64,000 nt of DNA from Nitrosospira sp. 56-18. Its GTDB lineage: Bacteria; Pseudomonadota; Gammaproteobacteria; Burkholderiales; Nitrosomonadaceae. Made by a program: the position numbers and the translations under genes. This document shows, one piece after another, positions 1 to 8,812 of the stretch (its first letter is position 1; each line of letters opens with the position of its first letter). The notes under the pieces are model-generated. The model was not told where the DNA came from and ran no database searches. It was given only the letters and a program-made list of their open reading frames with translations. Location: contig MKVR01000018.1 of NCBI GenBank assembly GCA_001899235.1, forward strand, positions 1 through 64,000. Direction: 5' to 3'.

Positions 1-120
1 GAGCCACTGCGTTGCGCTCCTTGGCATCGTAGTCCCAGCTACGACCTGCGTCGCGCGCCTTATGATCATCCCGATTTTATCAGCAACGCGCTCAACGAGG
101 ATTTGTTCAGCGCTTCCTTA
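1..120. repeat. MITE-like repeat family A, copy 1 (right end only)
   Basis: Nearly identical to 16571-16691 and, inverted, to about 3684-3803. It ends in the terminal motif TTCAGCGCTTCCTTA, the inverted repeat that bounds the other two copies. The left end lies outside the window. No open reading frame of its own is seen, so it looks like a non-autonomous mobile repeat. Confidence 0.8.
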
Positions 121-168
121 AAAGACATTATCCGATCTTGCGGTCTTGGTTACGAAAGAACTCAACAA

Positions 169-188
169 CCTCCAGCTAAAGCTGGAGG
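169..188. repeat. perfect 9-bp hairpin
   Basis: CCTCCAGCT, a 2-base AA spacer, then AGCTGGAGG. There is no adjacent T-run on either strand, so it does not look like an intrinsic terminator. Such hairpins occur near the ends of IS200/IS605 elements, but nothing else of such an element is visible here. Confidence 0.5.
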
Positions 189-248
189 GTTGGGGTTGCG
201 GACTGAAAATCAGGATACGCGTTGGCTGAACAATGCGTCCTGAGCGTG

Positions 249-1109
249 TCACATCAGGTTCAAGGGTATTTTCAGATACGAGACACCGTTCTCTTCGGCT
301 GGGGGTATTTCTCCCGCCCGTACGTTCACCTGAACCGATGGAAACATCAGGATAGGCATGTCGAGTATCGCATCCCGCGCTTCCCGCATGGCTATAAACT
401 CCTTTTCCAATATGCCGTCGCACACATGTATATTGTGGGCACGCTGCTCGGCAACCGTTGTCTCCCAGCGCGGCTGGCGGCTGGGGGGCGGGTAATCATG
501 GCACAGGAACAGTCTGGTCTCCGCAGGCTGCCCAAGCAATTTGCGAATTGACTGGAATAACAACCGGGCGTCCCCTCCCGGGAAATCGGCGCGAGCCGTG
601 CCAAGGTCCGGCATGAAGAGCGTATCTCCGACAAAAATGGCGTCCCCAAACTGATACGATAAATCTGCTGGCGTATGGCCGGGAGTCGAAATCGCTTTTG
701 CGCTCAGTTTGCCGACCCTGAAAGCCTCGTCATCCCCCAGGAGCGAGTCGAAATGTCTCCCGTCTGCAATGAAATCAGGTCCGAGATTGAATATTTCCTT
801 GAAGATCTGCTGTACTAGGGGAATGTCGCGCCCAGCGCCTGTTTTTCCACCCACGCTGCTTTTGAGATAGTGCGCGGAACTCAAATGGTCGGCATGTATA
901 TGTGTCTCCAGTATCCATTCCACCGCCAGGCGCCGGCTTTTTACAAATGACAGGAGTTTCTCGACGGACTGCGCGCTTGTTCTGCCGGACCTGTAATTGT
1001 AATCCAGGACCGGATCGATAATTGCACAGGCCCCGCCAGGCTCATCAAAAACAATATAGCTGATGGTCGAGGTGGCCGGATCGAAGAATGCTTCGATTTG
1101 AGGCTGCAT
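249..1109 (-). CDS. MBL-fold metallo-hydrolase, persulfide-dioxygenase/ETHE1-like
   Basis: A 286-residue metallo-beta-lactamase-fold protein. The metal motif HIHADH is visible, followed by further ligand regions STPGHTP, GDTLF and LFLCHDY. The opening QIEAFFDPATST and IIDPVLDYNYRSGRTS match the class of MBL hydrolases that includes persulfide dioxygenases (glutathione persulfide to sulfite, one non-haem iron) and Blh-type proteins. An ATG 18 bases upstream is possible, but GGGAGAAGG sits just ahead of the ATG at 1109, and family members begin close to that residue. It stands alone on the minus strand. Sulfide or persulfide detoxification is a family-based guess; substrate is not readable from sequence. 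Confidence 0.8.
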   Translation of the reverse strand: MQPQIEAFFDPATSTISYIVFDEPGGACAIIDPVLDYNYRSGRTSAQSVEKLLSFVKSRRLAVEWILETHIHADHLSSAHYLKSSVGGKTGAGRDIPLVQQIFKEIFNLGPDFIADGRHFDSLLGDDEAFRVGKLSAKAISTPGHTPADLSYQFGDAIFVGDTLFMPDLGTARADFPGGDARLLFQSIRKLLGQPAETRLFLCHDYPPPSRQPRWETTVAEQRAHNIHVCDGILEKEFIAMREARDAILDMPILMFPSVQVNVRAGEIPPAEENGVSYLKIPLNLM

Positions 1110-1199
1110 TTGCCTTCTCCCGTTCATAGTTGAACTCTTGCCATGGGCACGTTATACATTAAGATTATATAGGTATAATTTTTATATATAACAATACTG

Positions 1200-1480
1200 T
1201 GGACTAGCTCTGCGCACCAACCTGCGCTGGTGCTCCGATGGTTTCGAGGTTTCCTGTTGGAACGGGCAAGCAGTGCGAATTATCTTTGCCCTGGATTGCT
1301 GTGCCCGTGAAATCATCAGCCATGTTGCCACTACCAGCGGCACTACTGGCAAGATGGTGCGGGATCTAATGATCGAATCGTTGAGGCTCGCTTCGGGTCG
1401 GTTGCCAGACTTCCTCATGCCGTGGAATGGCTCAGCGACAATGGCAACCCTTGCGGATCACGAGCATCAGCTCGGCGGCA
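1200..1480 (+). pseudogene. IS3-family transposase (OrfB) fragment
   Basis: Translation gives NLRWCSDGFEVSCWNG, then VRIIFALDCCAREII and MVRDLMIES, the start of an IS3-type DDE integrase core. A frameshift near 1410 moves the continuing LPHAVEWLSDNG motif into another frame, and the rest of the core is missing. Both ends of the IS are gone. It is a fossil that cannot make active transposase. The remainder of the 1110-1750 gap shows no recognisable gene. Confidence 0.75.
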
Positions 1481-1750
1481 CCGACATCAATCCCGGCAGC
1501 GGCCGCAGCAGAAAGCTTTGCAGGTACCATCGTCGTGGGTACAGCCATTTGAGTTGTCATGATGAGTCCTTGGAGCAAAGCGTAACCCGTCATTTTCCTG
1601 GTGCCGGATAGATGTTTTTTGATGGATTGCGTTTCACTCCACCCATCCTACCGTTGCTACCGTTGCTTTGTCATGAAGAAATTAATATTGATCCAGAAGA
1701 AGAAACAGGACTTGACCCTCCCGGCGAGGGGCCGCGCCTCGTTGCCCCGA

Positions 1751-2653
1751 TCAGGCTTGCAATTCCGTCAGGTCGGAAAGGGTGTCGTACTCATAATACC
1801 GCTTGTAATCCGTCATATCCCCCGGCGTCACATTGTCCTGGTAGATGCTGTAGAGCGCATCGCCTATCCGGTGAAACTGGAGCGTGTCCGGCGCCGTCAT
1901 GTCCGGGAGGTAGGGGGCGCCGGCATGGCGTTCCTGCCACGCGGCCCAGATTCGATCCACGTTGCAGTGATGCAGGAAGAAAACCGGGTCATTGGGCGAT
2001 GATGACAAAGACATATCTCCGCCCACCCAGACGTGCACGCTGTTATGGATGCGCTCGTTGCCGATCCAGCCTTCCACCAGGTTGCGCAGGCCGCCGGGCG
2101 ACGACGAGTTGAACGGCGAGGTGTCATAGGACGCCTGGTCGCGTATGACCATGCGCACGCCGGTGCGGGAAGGGAGGCTGCCGTCGTTCCCCAGCGCGCG
2201 CTGGAGCGTGCGGTTTGTCCGCCGCATATCTCCGGTTCTTAGATTCATTTCGAGGCGGATCCGCCAGCTCGAACCGGAGAACTGGCCCAGGTTGGCATTG
2301 CTCCATATCGGGGAAGTCGCCGGCTCAGCCAGCTCGGCATCCGCGGTCCAGTCCCAGTAGGGTATGCGAAAATTGTCATCGCCGAGAGCCCGCCGCAAGA
2401 GATTTTCCAGGGTGATCAGGAAATACCGGTGCCAGGGCAGGAAAGCGGGACCGGAATGCGCGGCATTGCGGTCGCTCTGGGTCGGCGGGGTCATCAGCAT
2501 CATGGACTGGTGATGCCAGAAAACGAACGAGTCATAGACGGACAGTCCCTGCTGCCCAGTCCACGGAAACCGGACCGGGTCTTTCAGCCGGGATACGCCG
2601 TCAATGAATTGCCGGGCAGCGGTGGCATCGGTCAGAAAATTGCGCCGGATCAT
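1751..2653 (-). CDS. tyrosinase (type 3 copper monooxygenase)
   Basis: A 300-residue tyrosinase-family protein. Copper site A is visible as FWHHQ followed by AAHSGPAFLPWHRYF, and site B as HNSVHVWVGG followed by NDPVFFLHHCNVDRIW. The tyrosinase core is complete and of usual bacterial length. The family oxidises phenols to o-diphenols and o-quinones with a dinuclear copper centre; the substrate here is unknown. There is no signal peptide (MIRRNFLTDATAAR). The start overlaps the stop of the upstream gene by ATGA, so the two are translationally coupled, as with the MelC1/MelC2 pair of Streptomyces. Confidence 0.92.
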   Translation of the reverse strand: MIRRNFLTDATAARQFIDGVSRLKDPVRFPWTGQQGLSVYDSFVFWHHQSMMLMTPPTQSDRNAAHSGPAFLPWHRYFLITLENLLRRALGDDNFRIPYWDWTADAELAEPATSPIWSNANLGQFSGSSWRIRLEMNLRTGDMRRTNRTLQRALGNDGSLPSRTGVRMVIRDQASYDTSPFNSSSPGGLRNLVEGWIGNERIHNSVHVWVGGDMSLSSSPNDPVFFLHHCNVDRIWAAWQERHAGAPYLPDMTAPDTLQFHRIGDALYSIYQDNVTPGDMTDYKRYYEYDTLSDLTELQA

Positions 2654-3207
2654 GATTGCTCTCCTTCCCCGGCCTGGCCGTGGCCATGGGCCTGGCCCTG
2701 GTCATGCCCGCTTTGCGCCTCATCCCCGGCATCATCGGAGAAGGCGTCGGGATAAGCGTCCATGACTTGCTTCATCAGGTCGACGGCGGACGCATAGGTG
2801 ACAAAGGGCGTGGCATGGGTATAGACCTGCCCGTCCTCGTCGACCGACAGATGCATGCCCGCAGGCTTTCCATCGACCTCCACCCGGTAGGTGGTAATGA
2901 TCCGGACCTGATGGCCGTTATGCGTGAGTTCACGCACGCTGGTCGCATCATGCATGCCATGCGACGCGACATAGGCGGGAAATTTCTTCTTTATCCAGTC
3001 CGGCTGGGATTGCGCGCCTTCCATGGGCGAGTAGCGTGCCAGGACGGAAGTATCGGGCGTATCGACTGTAGCGGCCGCATTGGTGGTATTGGCTGTGCTG
3101 GCGCTTCCTCCCTTCGAGGCCGGACTTCCACCGCTGCTTCTCCCTTTGGCGTCCGGGCCACCGCCACCTCCGGCGCCCTTTTCATCGGGAGCACTCGCTT
3201 TTTTCAT
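2650..3207 (-). CDS. MelC1-like tyrosinase partner with His/Gly-rich tail (tentative)
   Basis: A 185-residue protein with a low-complexity N-terminus (Gly, Ser, Ala, Thr, Lys), a central segment reading YRVEVDGKPAGMHLSVDEDG then TPFVTYASAVDLMKQ, and a tail with several HG repeats that could bind copper. The central part resembles the core of MelC1-type apotyrosinase chaperones (x-V-x-I-D-G-x-P-x-x-x), which hand copper to tyrosinase. A longer reading frame extends upstream to 3357, but GGAGG lies five bases before the ATG at 3207. The ATGA overlap with the tyrosinase start supports a joint role. Chaperone identity is an inference from weak similarity and position. Confidence 0.6.
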   Translation of the reverse strand: MKKASAPDEKGAGGGGGPDAKGRSSGGSPASKGGSASTANTTNAAATVDTPDTSVLARYSPMEGAQSQPDWIKKKFPAYVASHGMHDATSVRELTHNGHQVRIITTYRVEVDGKPAGMHLSVDEDGQVYTHATPFVTYASAVDLMKQVMDAYPDAFSDDAGDEAQSGHDQGQAHGHGQAGEGEQS

Positions 3208-3852
3208 CATATCCTCCATAACCATAACGTTGCATAAAACCGGCGAGGAACAGCGCAAGGCCATATCCAGCCAGTTCCACGCCCGGCACCTTCTTTTTAT
3301 AGTAAAGAAAGCGAAAAAAACCAATGCATCCGCGGTAAATTTACCTCCTTCTCGCACCTCCTATTTATGACGGCCCCTGAATGGATTGGATATTCCGCTT
3401 CTCCTCACAAATTCAACCCGAATCCGGCAGATGGATAGAGTGGAGTGTGCGGTTTTGAGGGTGCAAGGCAAGGCCGTGAAGCACAGGGCATAGCCGGCCT
3501 ATGGCCAGGCTTAGCAACGATGCACTTGCGTTTTTTCATGTAAAATCCGAAGGGACGGGACGAATTTCATCCGACCCTTCGTTACTCGCCGCTTACGGAG
3601 ACACACTCCATCGCGGCTCATGCCTCGTGCTGGATGAAATCCGTCGCCGTCGAGGGTGCGAAATAAGGGTTAACAGGCCCTACTAAGGAAGCGCTGAACA
3701 AATCCTCGCTGAGCGCGTTGCTGGTAAAATCGGGATGATCATAAGGCGCGCAACGCAGGTCGTAGCCGGGACTACGATTCCAAGGAGCACAACGCGGTGA
3801 GCACCCAATTTTACTGCAACCCTTATGGGGCGGGGCTTTATTCAGCGCTTCC
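3208..3852. other. non-coding region built from repeats
   Basis: About 645 bases holding the start of a family B repeat (3417) and a complete family A repeat (3684-3855). A 61-codon frame at 3501-3686 ends exactly on the first triplet of the family A repeat, but overlaps the family B repeat and has no convincing product. I see no real gene here. Confidence 0.6.
3417..3510. repeat. repeat family B, partial copy with hairpin
   Basis: Begins CCGAATCCGGCAG and then follows the left half of the 61242-61476 repeat (GTGGAGTGTGCGG, GGTGCAAGGCAAGG). At 3487-3506 it forms a hairpin with a CATAG/CTATG core at the place where the 61-kb copy has GGAATGG/CCATTCC. The sequence differs but pairing is kept. 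The far end is not clear. Confidence 0.6.
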
Positions 3853-3855
3853 CTA
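3684..3855. repeat. MITE-like repeat family A, copy 2 (complete)
   Basis: About 172 bases bounded by imperfect inverted repeats: TAAGGAAGCGCTGAACAAA on the left and, read inward from the right, TAGGGAAGCGCTGAATAAA. The left 120 bases are the inverse of copy 1; the remainder is specific to this copy. There is no coding capacity. Its right terminal triplet (3853-3855) is the stop codon of the neighbouring minus-strand gene. Confidence 0.8.
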
Positions 3856-4251
3856 AAAGAATACCCGCGAGGCGACGCCTTTCAGGCGTGCCGTCGTATA
3901 AAAATCGCGCTGCCCACTCGCCGGAACGATCGAAAACTTGTGCAGCGTTGTAATGCCGAAGGTCTGAATGGGCACCGACTGCTCGCCCGGAATATTCACA
4001 TGTGGCAATAGAACGCTGAAAGTAGTCCCGCCGGTATCGACGGTCATACGGATGGTGACACTGACAAGCGTGCCGATTTCGGTTTCGATGCTACGAATCT
4101 CATCGCCACTGAAGCTGAGGGTCTGTTGCAGGTCCTGGTAGCTGAAATGTGGTTTTCCATCTATGCCGCTGGTTGAGTAGGTGACATGGAGATGTTTACC
4201 ACTGAGGTCGTACTGGTTCGGTGTTTGCACTGCAGGCTGATTCGGTTGCAT
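3853..4251 (-). CDS. hypothetical protein with a C-terminal domain shared with 19607-20347
   Basis: A 132-residue protein of unrecognised function with no signal peptide or membrane segment. Its second half (FSYQ, then FSGDEIRSIETEIGTLVSV, FSVLLPHV, QTFGI, LKGVA) lines up in order with the C-terminus of the protein at 19607-20347 (FEYQ, FRGEEI, GLLVSV, FALLLPPV, QTIGI, LEGVA), so both carry one compact domain. AAAGGAGG lies four bases before the ATG at 4251; an ATG at 4266 precedes that site. The stop codon TAG is the outermost triplet of the family A repeat, so the ancestral C-terminus may have been slightly longer. It lies downstream of the TIR-WD40-KAP gene on the same strand. Confidence 0.7.
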   Translation of the reverse strand: MQPNQPAVQTPNQYDLSGKHLHVTYSTSGIDGKPHFSYQDLQQTLSFSGDEIRSIETEIGTLVSVTIRMTVDTGGTTFSVLLPHVNIPGEQSVPIQTFGITTLHKFSIVPASGQRDFYTTARLKGVASRVFF

Positions 4252-4387
4252 GGTGCCTCCTTTCATAAAGTGAACCTCTTGGCCGCGACAATAATAGTGC
4301 CGCTGCGCCAGAGAGGTGGCTCATCAAACGCGCAGCGGAATGGTGTTGCCCCTGGCGCTCCCGTTATTAATATAGAATATAGATCAT

Positions 4388-4425
4388 CCTGAATCCGGCA
4401 GTTGAACAGGATGGAGTGTTGCAAA
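4388..4425. repeat. repeat family B, single end
   Basis: CCTGAATCCGGCAGTTG followed by GGATGGAGTG matches the end at 61242 onward. Only about 40 bases are recognisable. It lies in the 280-base gap between the TIR-WD40-KAP gene and 3853-4251. Confidence 0.55.
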
Positions 4426-4531
4426 AGATCCACCTCTTTTACCCTGTTCCCTTGCGGTTCCTGATACAGTCGCAGTATTTCTGGCTCAAAATCACAATCA
4501 AACACTCCACCGCAAGCAGCGGGTATAGGAC

Positions 4532-7500
4532 TTAGGACCGCCCGAGCTCGAACGAAAATCGGGCCACACGCTGCATCCATGGGGCAAATACGGAAAGGGG
4601 CGTATCGGCTGCGATGGGAGTGCGAGCTGCGCCAAGCCGATTATCCAGCCAGTCACGCATGCGGCGCCAGCCGGCGCTATCCCTCAGCGTATCGCTCTGG
4701 ATCATCATATTCATCCGGTTTATCATCCATGCGACATTTGCCGGGGTCTCATCCCGGGGAGCAGAATACAAGCCCTCTTCCATGATCGAAAAAAATTCGT
4801 GGGCGAGCAGGGGCATTCCGGTATCCACCGCGAGCAGGAAAAGCACGGCCTGGTAATCGGCCAGGATATCGTTAGGCTGCAGGAAGGACCGTGCCTCATG
4901 CACGGTGAGACCGGCTTTGATCAGTCGATAGACATTGACAAATCGCTTGAGCGCTCGTGGCGAGCGGCTGAGTATCGGCGCAAGCCTGGCTATGAAATCC
5001 AGCTCTTCCCGAACCGTCTCCAGGCTCTTGAAGGCCGGGTAGACGGCCTTCAAAGCCGCTGCGCTGCTGGCGCTTTCCCCCGTTGGTGCGGAGGCGATAT
5101 CCGGCGACATGGATGGCGCGGCCTGCTGCTGCGCTTGTGCCGACGCCGCCGGAGCACCGGAAGACTTCTCCAGTGAAATGTCCTGGCCCGGAGAGCCTTC
5201 CCGGATCGATGTAGCTTCTTCTTTCCCTGCCGCATCTGCGGCGGGCGCCAGCTCGGCGGATGACTCTCCCTGGGCAGGTTCCTTGATGGATTGGATAGTT
5301 TGCGCAACTTGTTTGAGATCCTCATCCGGTCGCTTGATGCTGGTTTGCAACAAGCCGCGAATCATCCGGTCGCTGGCAGCTGCATCCATCGGCCTCAGCC
5401 AGAATGGTATCTGGAAAATCTTTTCCAGATAATCGTTGGGTGTGGCCGAGCCCAGCAGCAAACCGGCGCTGTCCTCGCCATCCGGCGATTTGCCGCTGAC
5501 ATGGAGCAATTGGTGGTAGCGCGCCTGCAACGAGCGCTTGATCCATCGCGCGTCCACCCCCACCACCACGACGAACAGCGGGAACGCGAGCAGCAAATGC
5601 ACCGCCTGGAGCACTTCGACTACCTTGTTGGGCGGACAGCGGTCCAGGTCGTCGATATAGAGCACGATGCGATTGATGCGCCTGTCCTTGTCCTTTTCCT
5701 CTTCGGCCAGGCTTGCATACCTCTGCTGTCCCTGTGCACGCGGCGATTCCAGCGGGTCTTCAGGCGACAGCGCCCAGTTATCTTCCTCGATGAGGCCGGA
5801 AAGTTTTTCGAAGTCGTCGCGCACCAGCGCGAGCACGCCCAGGTGCTTGCGGTAGTCGCTGCTCGCGGCCCGGTCGGTGATGAAATTGGCCAGCAGCCGC
5901 CCGGCTGTCGCCACTTTGAGTTCGGCGGCCGCCGCGGCTTCCCGCGCTTTTGCTTCTGCATGCTTCTGCTGGGCAGCGTCGAGCGCGGCCGTCAATTCAC
6001 GTAGCTTCTGCTCGGCCTGCGTCACTTTCCGCACATGCTCGGCAGTCTGCGTCGCCATTTCTTCATCGAATTTCTTCTGCGCCGCTTCCGCTTCGCCCAG
6101 CCTTCTGGACATCCACTCCGCCTGTTGTTTGAGCCAGGGCACGCCCGAGCCGATCAATGTCGCCAGGCCGGCGGCATAGGCGTAGATGTCGGCAACGCTC
6201 GACCCCAGCATTTGCAGCACGAAGCGCACCAATATCGTCATCACTGGCACACCCAGAAGGCTGAAGAATAGCCAGACGAACCGCCGGTTCCGGTCCTTCG
6301 CATGCATGAGCGGAGCGAGGAAGCGCTGTCCCCTTCCGAGCACGCCATGGATCTGGCGCAAGGCTCCTTCGAGTTCCACTGCTTTGCTGCCGACCGCGGT
6401 GAGATTGAGTTGCGTGAGCGCATCGAGAACCGGCTGATGGGCACCGGTAAGCAGAAAATCCTTCCCGACGTGCTCGGCGTTCAGCTTTGCGAGCTCCCTG
6501 GTTTTTTCATCGAGATTCCTCTGCGCGTCATCGAGATCGCCCTTGGCGACAGTTGCCGCGGCCTTTGCGCTGTCCACCGCATTGCTCGCCGCCCGTGAAA
6601 GGGCTTTCTCCTCTGCCAGTTTGTTGATCAGTTCCTTCTGCAGGGTTTGACTGACAGAGGTCTCCTTACCCGGATAAAGATTGTCGAGGATATGCTCGAC
6701 CAGGCTTGCCCAGAGGTTACTTTCGACATAATGCCAGGCATTGAATTTGATCTGGACGATATTCTTGTATATCGGCAAGTCCCGCTGCATGCGGTTGGCT
6801 GTGCGCGCTTCCTTCGCCAGTTCATCGATGGCGTTGCGCAACTGCCGCATGAAGAAGGTTTTGCCGGAACCCCATTCGCCGAACAGGCCGATAGATAGCG
6901 GCGGCACGACAGTGCGCGCAGCGATCAGCACGGCGAGCGCGCGCACCTCGTCCTGGATGCCCAGCAGGTCTTCGCCCCCTGCCCGATCGGCACTGAAGCC
7001 GCTGAGGCGGCGTATCTTCTCTGCAGCATGGTCATCATCACCAGCATCCGGGCGCATGGATTTGCCGATGGGCTGTCCAGTTGTACCGATGCTGGCATTC
7101 CACAGCCGCAGGGTGCTGTCCTCACTGCCAGAGACGATGCCATCGGGGCTGAAAGCCACGCTATACACTACATCCCCATGTCCTCGCAGGGGCTCGCCGA
7201 TGGATTCACCGCTTCTGGCATCCCACAGCCGCAGGGTCTTGTCCTCACTGCCGGAGACGATGCGACTGCCATCCGGGCTGAAGGCGACACTCAGCACCCC
7301 TTCCTCATGTCCTCGCAGGGGCTCGCCAATGGGCTTACCGCTTCTGGCATCCCACAGGCGCAGGGTCTTGTCCCTACTGCCGGAGACGATGCGGCTGCCA
7401 TCGGGACTGAAGGCAACACTTGACACCCAATCCGCATGCCCTTGTAGAGGCCTGCTGAGAGGCTCGCCGCGCCTGACGTCCCACAACCGCAGAGTGTAGT

Positions 7501-8629
7501 CCCTACTACCAGAAACGATGCGGCTGCCATCGGGACTGAAGGCAACACTCGATACCACACTCTCATGGCCGCGCAGAGGTATGCCGATGGGCTGCCCCGT
7601 CCTGGCATCCCATAGTCGCAGGGTCTTGTCCACACTACCGGAGACGATGCTACTACCATCGGGGCTAAAGGCTACACTCCACACTCCATCCTCATGTCCG
7701 CGCAAGGGCTCGCCAATGGATTCACCACTTCTAGCATCCCAGAACCGCAGAGTCTTGTCGTGACTTCCCGAAACAATACGGTTGCCATCGGAACTGAAAG
7801 CCACGCTATACACCCAACTCTCATGCCCGCGCAGGGGTACACCGATGGGCTGGCCAGCCGTACCGAAGTTGCCGTCCCACAGCCGCAGTGTCTTGTCCAG
7901 ACTGCCGGAGATGATGCGGCTGCCATCCGGGCTGAAGGCGACACTCAACACTAAATCCTCATGGCCCCGCAGAGGCCCGCCGATGAGTTGGCCTGTTTTG
8001 GCATCCCACAGCCGCAGCGTCTTATCCCCGCTGGCGGAGATGATGCGGCTGCCGCCCGAGCTGACGCCGCTGAGGTGGTGCGGCTTCTCTGTAGCATGAT
8101 CATCATCGCCGACATGCGGGCCGCCCGGATTTTCAGATAAATTCGTGTTCATCGCGGCTGCTGCGCGCGTAATCACGGCATCGGTTATTCGGTCGAGCTC
8201 GCTGTCGCATTGCTCTCGGGGAATCTCGGCAAGCGCGGGAGATTCAGGACCGAGAAGCATCGCGGATTCGAGCCAGTCCAGGGAAAAAACCAGGGGCCGC
8301 AAGTGGATACGAAGCATGCGAAACGTCGAAGCCTCACCCAGAGAAAGCCGGAGCATTCCAGCAAGATCACGAAAATAGGAAGATTTCAGCAAGTCATCGG
8401 AGACGAGGAAGAGCATATACACGGCATCGCGCACCTGCTCGTGTAGTTGTTCCGGACTGCGGATCAGCTCGCCGAGCTTCTCGTTATTCCAGGATTCGAC
8501 TGTCAGACCGGCTGGAAAGAGTTGAGGATTACGCGTTCGGGAGACGAGCCTGCCCTGCAGCCTTTGCTCCCAGGCTTCGTCCTCCTTCGCATAAAACAGG
8601 ATGATTTTCTTGCTGGATGATGGGAGCAT
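4532..8629 (-). CDS. TIR-like / WD40 / KAP-family P-loop NTPase fusion
   Basis: A 1365-residue fusion of three modules. Residues 1-150 (KKIILFYAKEDEAWEQ, MLFLVSDDLL) look like a TIR-fold domain, though no clear catalytic Glu is seen. Residues about 185-535 hold eight WD40 units, seven full and one partial, with a 43-residue repeat of type SVAFSPDGSRIVSGS..DKTLRLWD. Residues from about 560 form a KAP NTPase with Walker A GEWGSGKT near 585 and Walker B IVLYIDDLDRC near 990. Between these are a long coiled coil and two hydrophobic segments (about 780-835), as is usual in membrane-associated KAP proteins. GGGAAG precedes the ATG. KAP NTPases and TIR-WD40 proteins both occur in bacterial conflict systems, so a sensor with an N-terminal effector is the natural guess. 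It is divergent from 8813. Confidence 0.85.
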   Translation of the reverse strand: MLPSSSKKIILFYAKEDEAWEQRLQGRLVSRTRNPQLFPAGLTVESWNNEKLGELIRSPEQLHEQVRDAVYMLFLVSDDLLKSSYFRDLAGMLRLSLGEASTFRMLRIHLRPLVFSLDWLESAMLLGPESPALAEIPREQCDSELDRITDAVITRAAAAMNTNLSENPGGPHVGDDDHATEKPHHLSGVSSGGSRIISASGDKTLRLWDAKTGQLIGGPLRGHEDLVLSVAFSPDGSRIISGSLDKTLRLWDGNFGTAGQPIGVPLRGHESWVYSVAFSSDGNRIVSGSHDKTLRFWDARSGESIGEPLRGHEDGVWSVAFSPDGSSIVSGSVDKTLRLWDARTGQPIGIPLRGHESVVSSVAFSPDGSRIVSGSRDYTLRLWDVRRGEPLSRPLQGHADWVSSVAFSPDGSRIVSGSRDKTLRLWDARSGKPIGEPLRGHEEGVLSVAFSPDGSRIVSGSEDKTLRLWDARSGESIGEPLRGHGDVVYSVAFSPDGIVSGSEDSTLRLWNASIGTTGQPIGKSMRPDAGDDDHAAEKIRRLSGFSADRAGGEDLLGIQDEVRALAVLIAARTVVPPLSIGLFGEWGSGKTFFMRQLRNAIDELAKEARTANRMQRDLPIYKNIVQIKFNAWHYVESNLWASLVEHILDNLYPGKETSVSQTLQKELINKLAEEKALSRAASNAVDSAKAAATVAKGDLDDAQRNLDEKTRELAKLNAEHVGKDFLLTGAHQPVLDALTQLNLTAVGSKAVELEGALRQIHGVLGRGQRFLAPLMHAKDRNRRFVWLFFSLLGVPVMTILVRFVLQMLGSSVADIYAYAAGLATLIGSGVPWLKQQAEWMSRRLGEAEAAQKKFDEEMATQTAEHVRKVTQAEQKLRELTAALDAAQQKHAEAKAREAAAAAELKVATAGRLLANFITDRAASSDYRKHLGVLALVRDDFEKLSGLIEEDNWALSPEDPLESPRAQGQQRYASLAEEEKDKDRRINRIVLYIDDLDRCPPNKVVEVLQAVHLLLAFPLFVVVVGVDARWIKRSLQARYHQLLHVSGKSPDGEDSAGLLLGSATPNDYLEKIFQIPFWLRPMDAAASDRMIRGLLQTSIKRPDEDLKQVAQTIQSIKEPAQGESSAELAPAADAAGKEEATSIREGSPGQDISLEKSSGAPAASAQAQQQAAPSMSPDIASAPTGESASSAAALKAVYPAFKSLETVREELDFIARLAPILSRSPRALKRFVNVYRLIKAGLTVHEARSFLQPNDILADYQAVLFLLAVDTGMPLLAHEFFSIMEEGLYSAPRDETPANVAWMINRMNMMIQSDTLRDSAGWRRMRDWLDNRLGAARTPIAADTPLSVFAPWMQRVARFSFELGRS
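7065..8080 (-). repeat. tandem 129-bp WD40-coding repeats
   Basis: The propeller part of the preceding gene is built of about eight consecutive 129-bp units (43 codons) that stay closely similar at DNA level, for example the recurring CATCCCACAGCCGCAG and CGGAGACGATGCGGCTGCC. The last encoded unit lacks three codons (SPDGIVSGS instead of SPDGSRIVSGS). High DNA identity suggests recent duplication or homogenisation. Confidence 0.8.
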
Positions 8630-8812
8630 GATTTTCTTCCCTGGTATCGGCGCCGCATTCTGGCTGGCTAACCCATCATACTTCAGTAAAGAAGCCAGAA
8701 GGGCCGGCGTACCGTGTGCATAAGCACTAAAAAATTCATACTATACTGGAGGTGGCAGCTTTCCCCAATCGCGAGGATAGGCGCCGCTTAATGCTGACCC
8801 GGGATAGATACC

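Noticed and set aside
118-423. 101-codon minus-strand frame ending on the family A repeat stop
   Set aside because: Overlaps the MBL gene on the same strand in another frame; no coding evidence beyond openness.
4263-4580. 105-codon minus-strand frame between 3853 and 4532 genes
   Set aside because: Overlaps the end of the KAP gene and a family B repeat end, with no ribosome site or known motif.
7065-8080. CRISPR-like regular repeats
   Set aside because: The 129-bp period is coding and matches 43-residue WD40 units; no short spacers.
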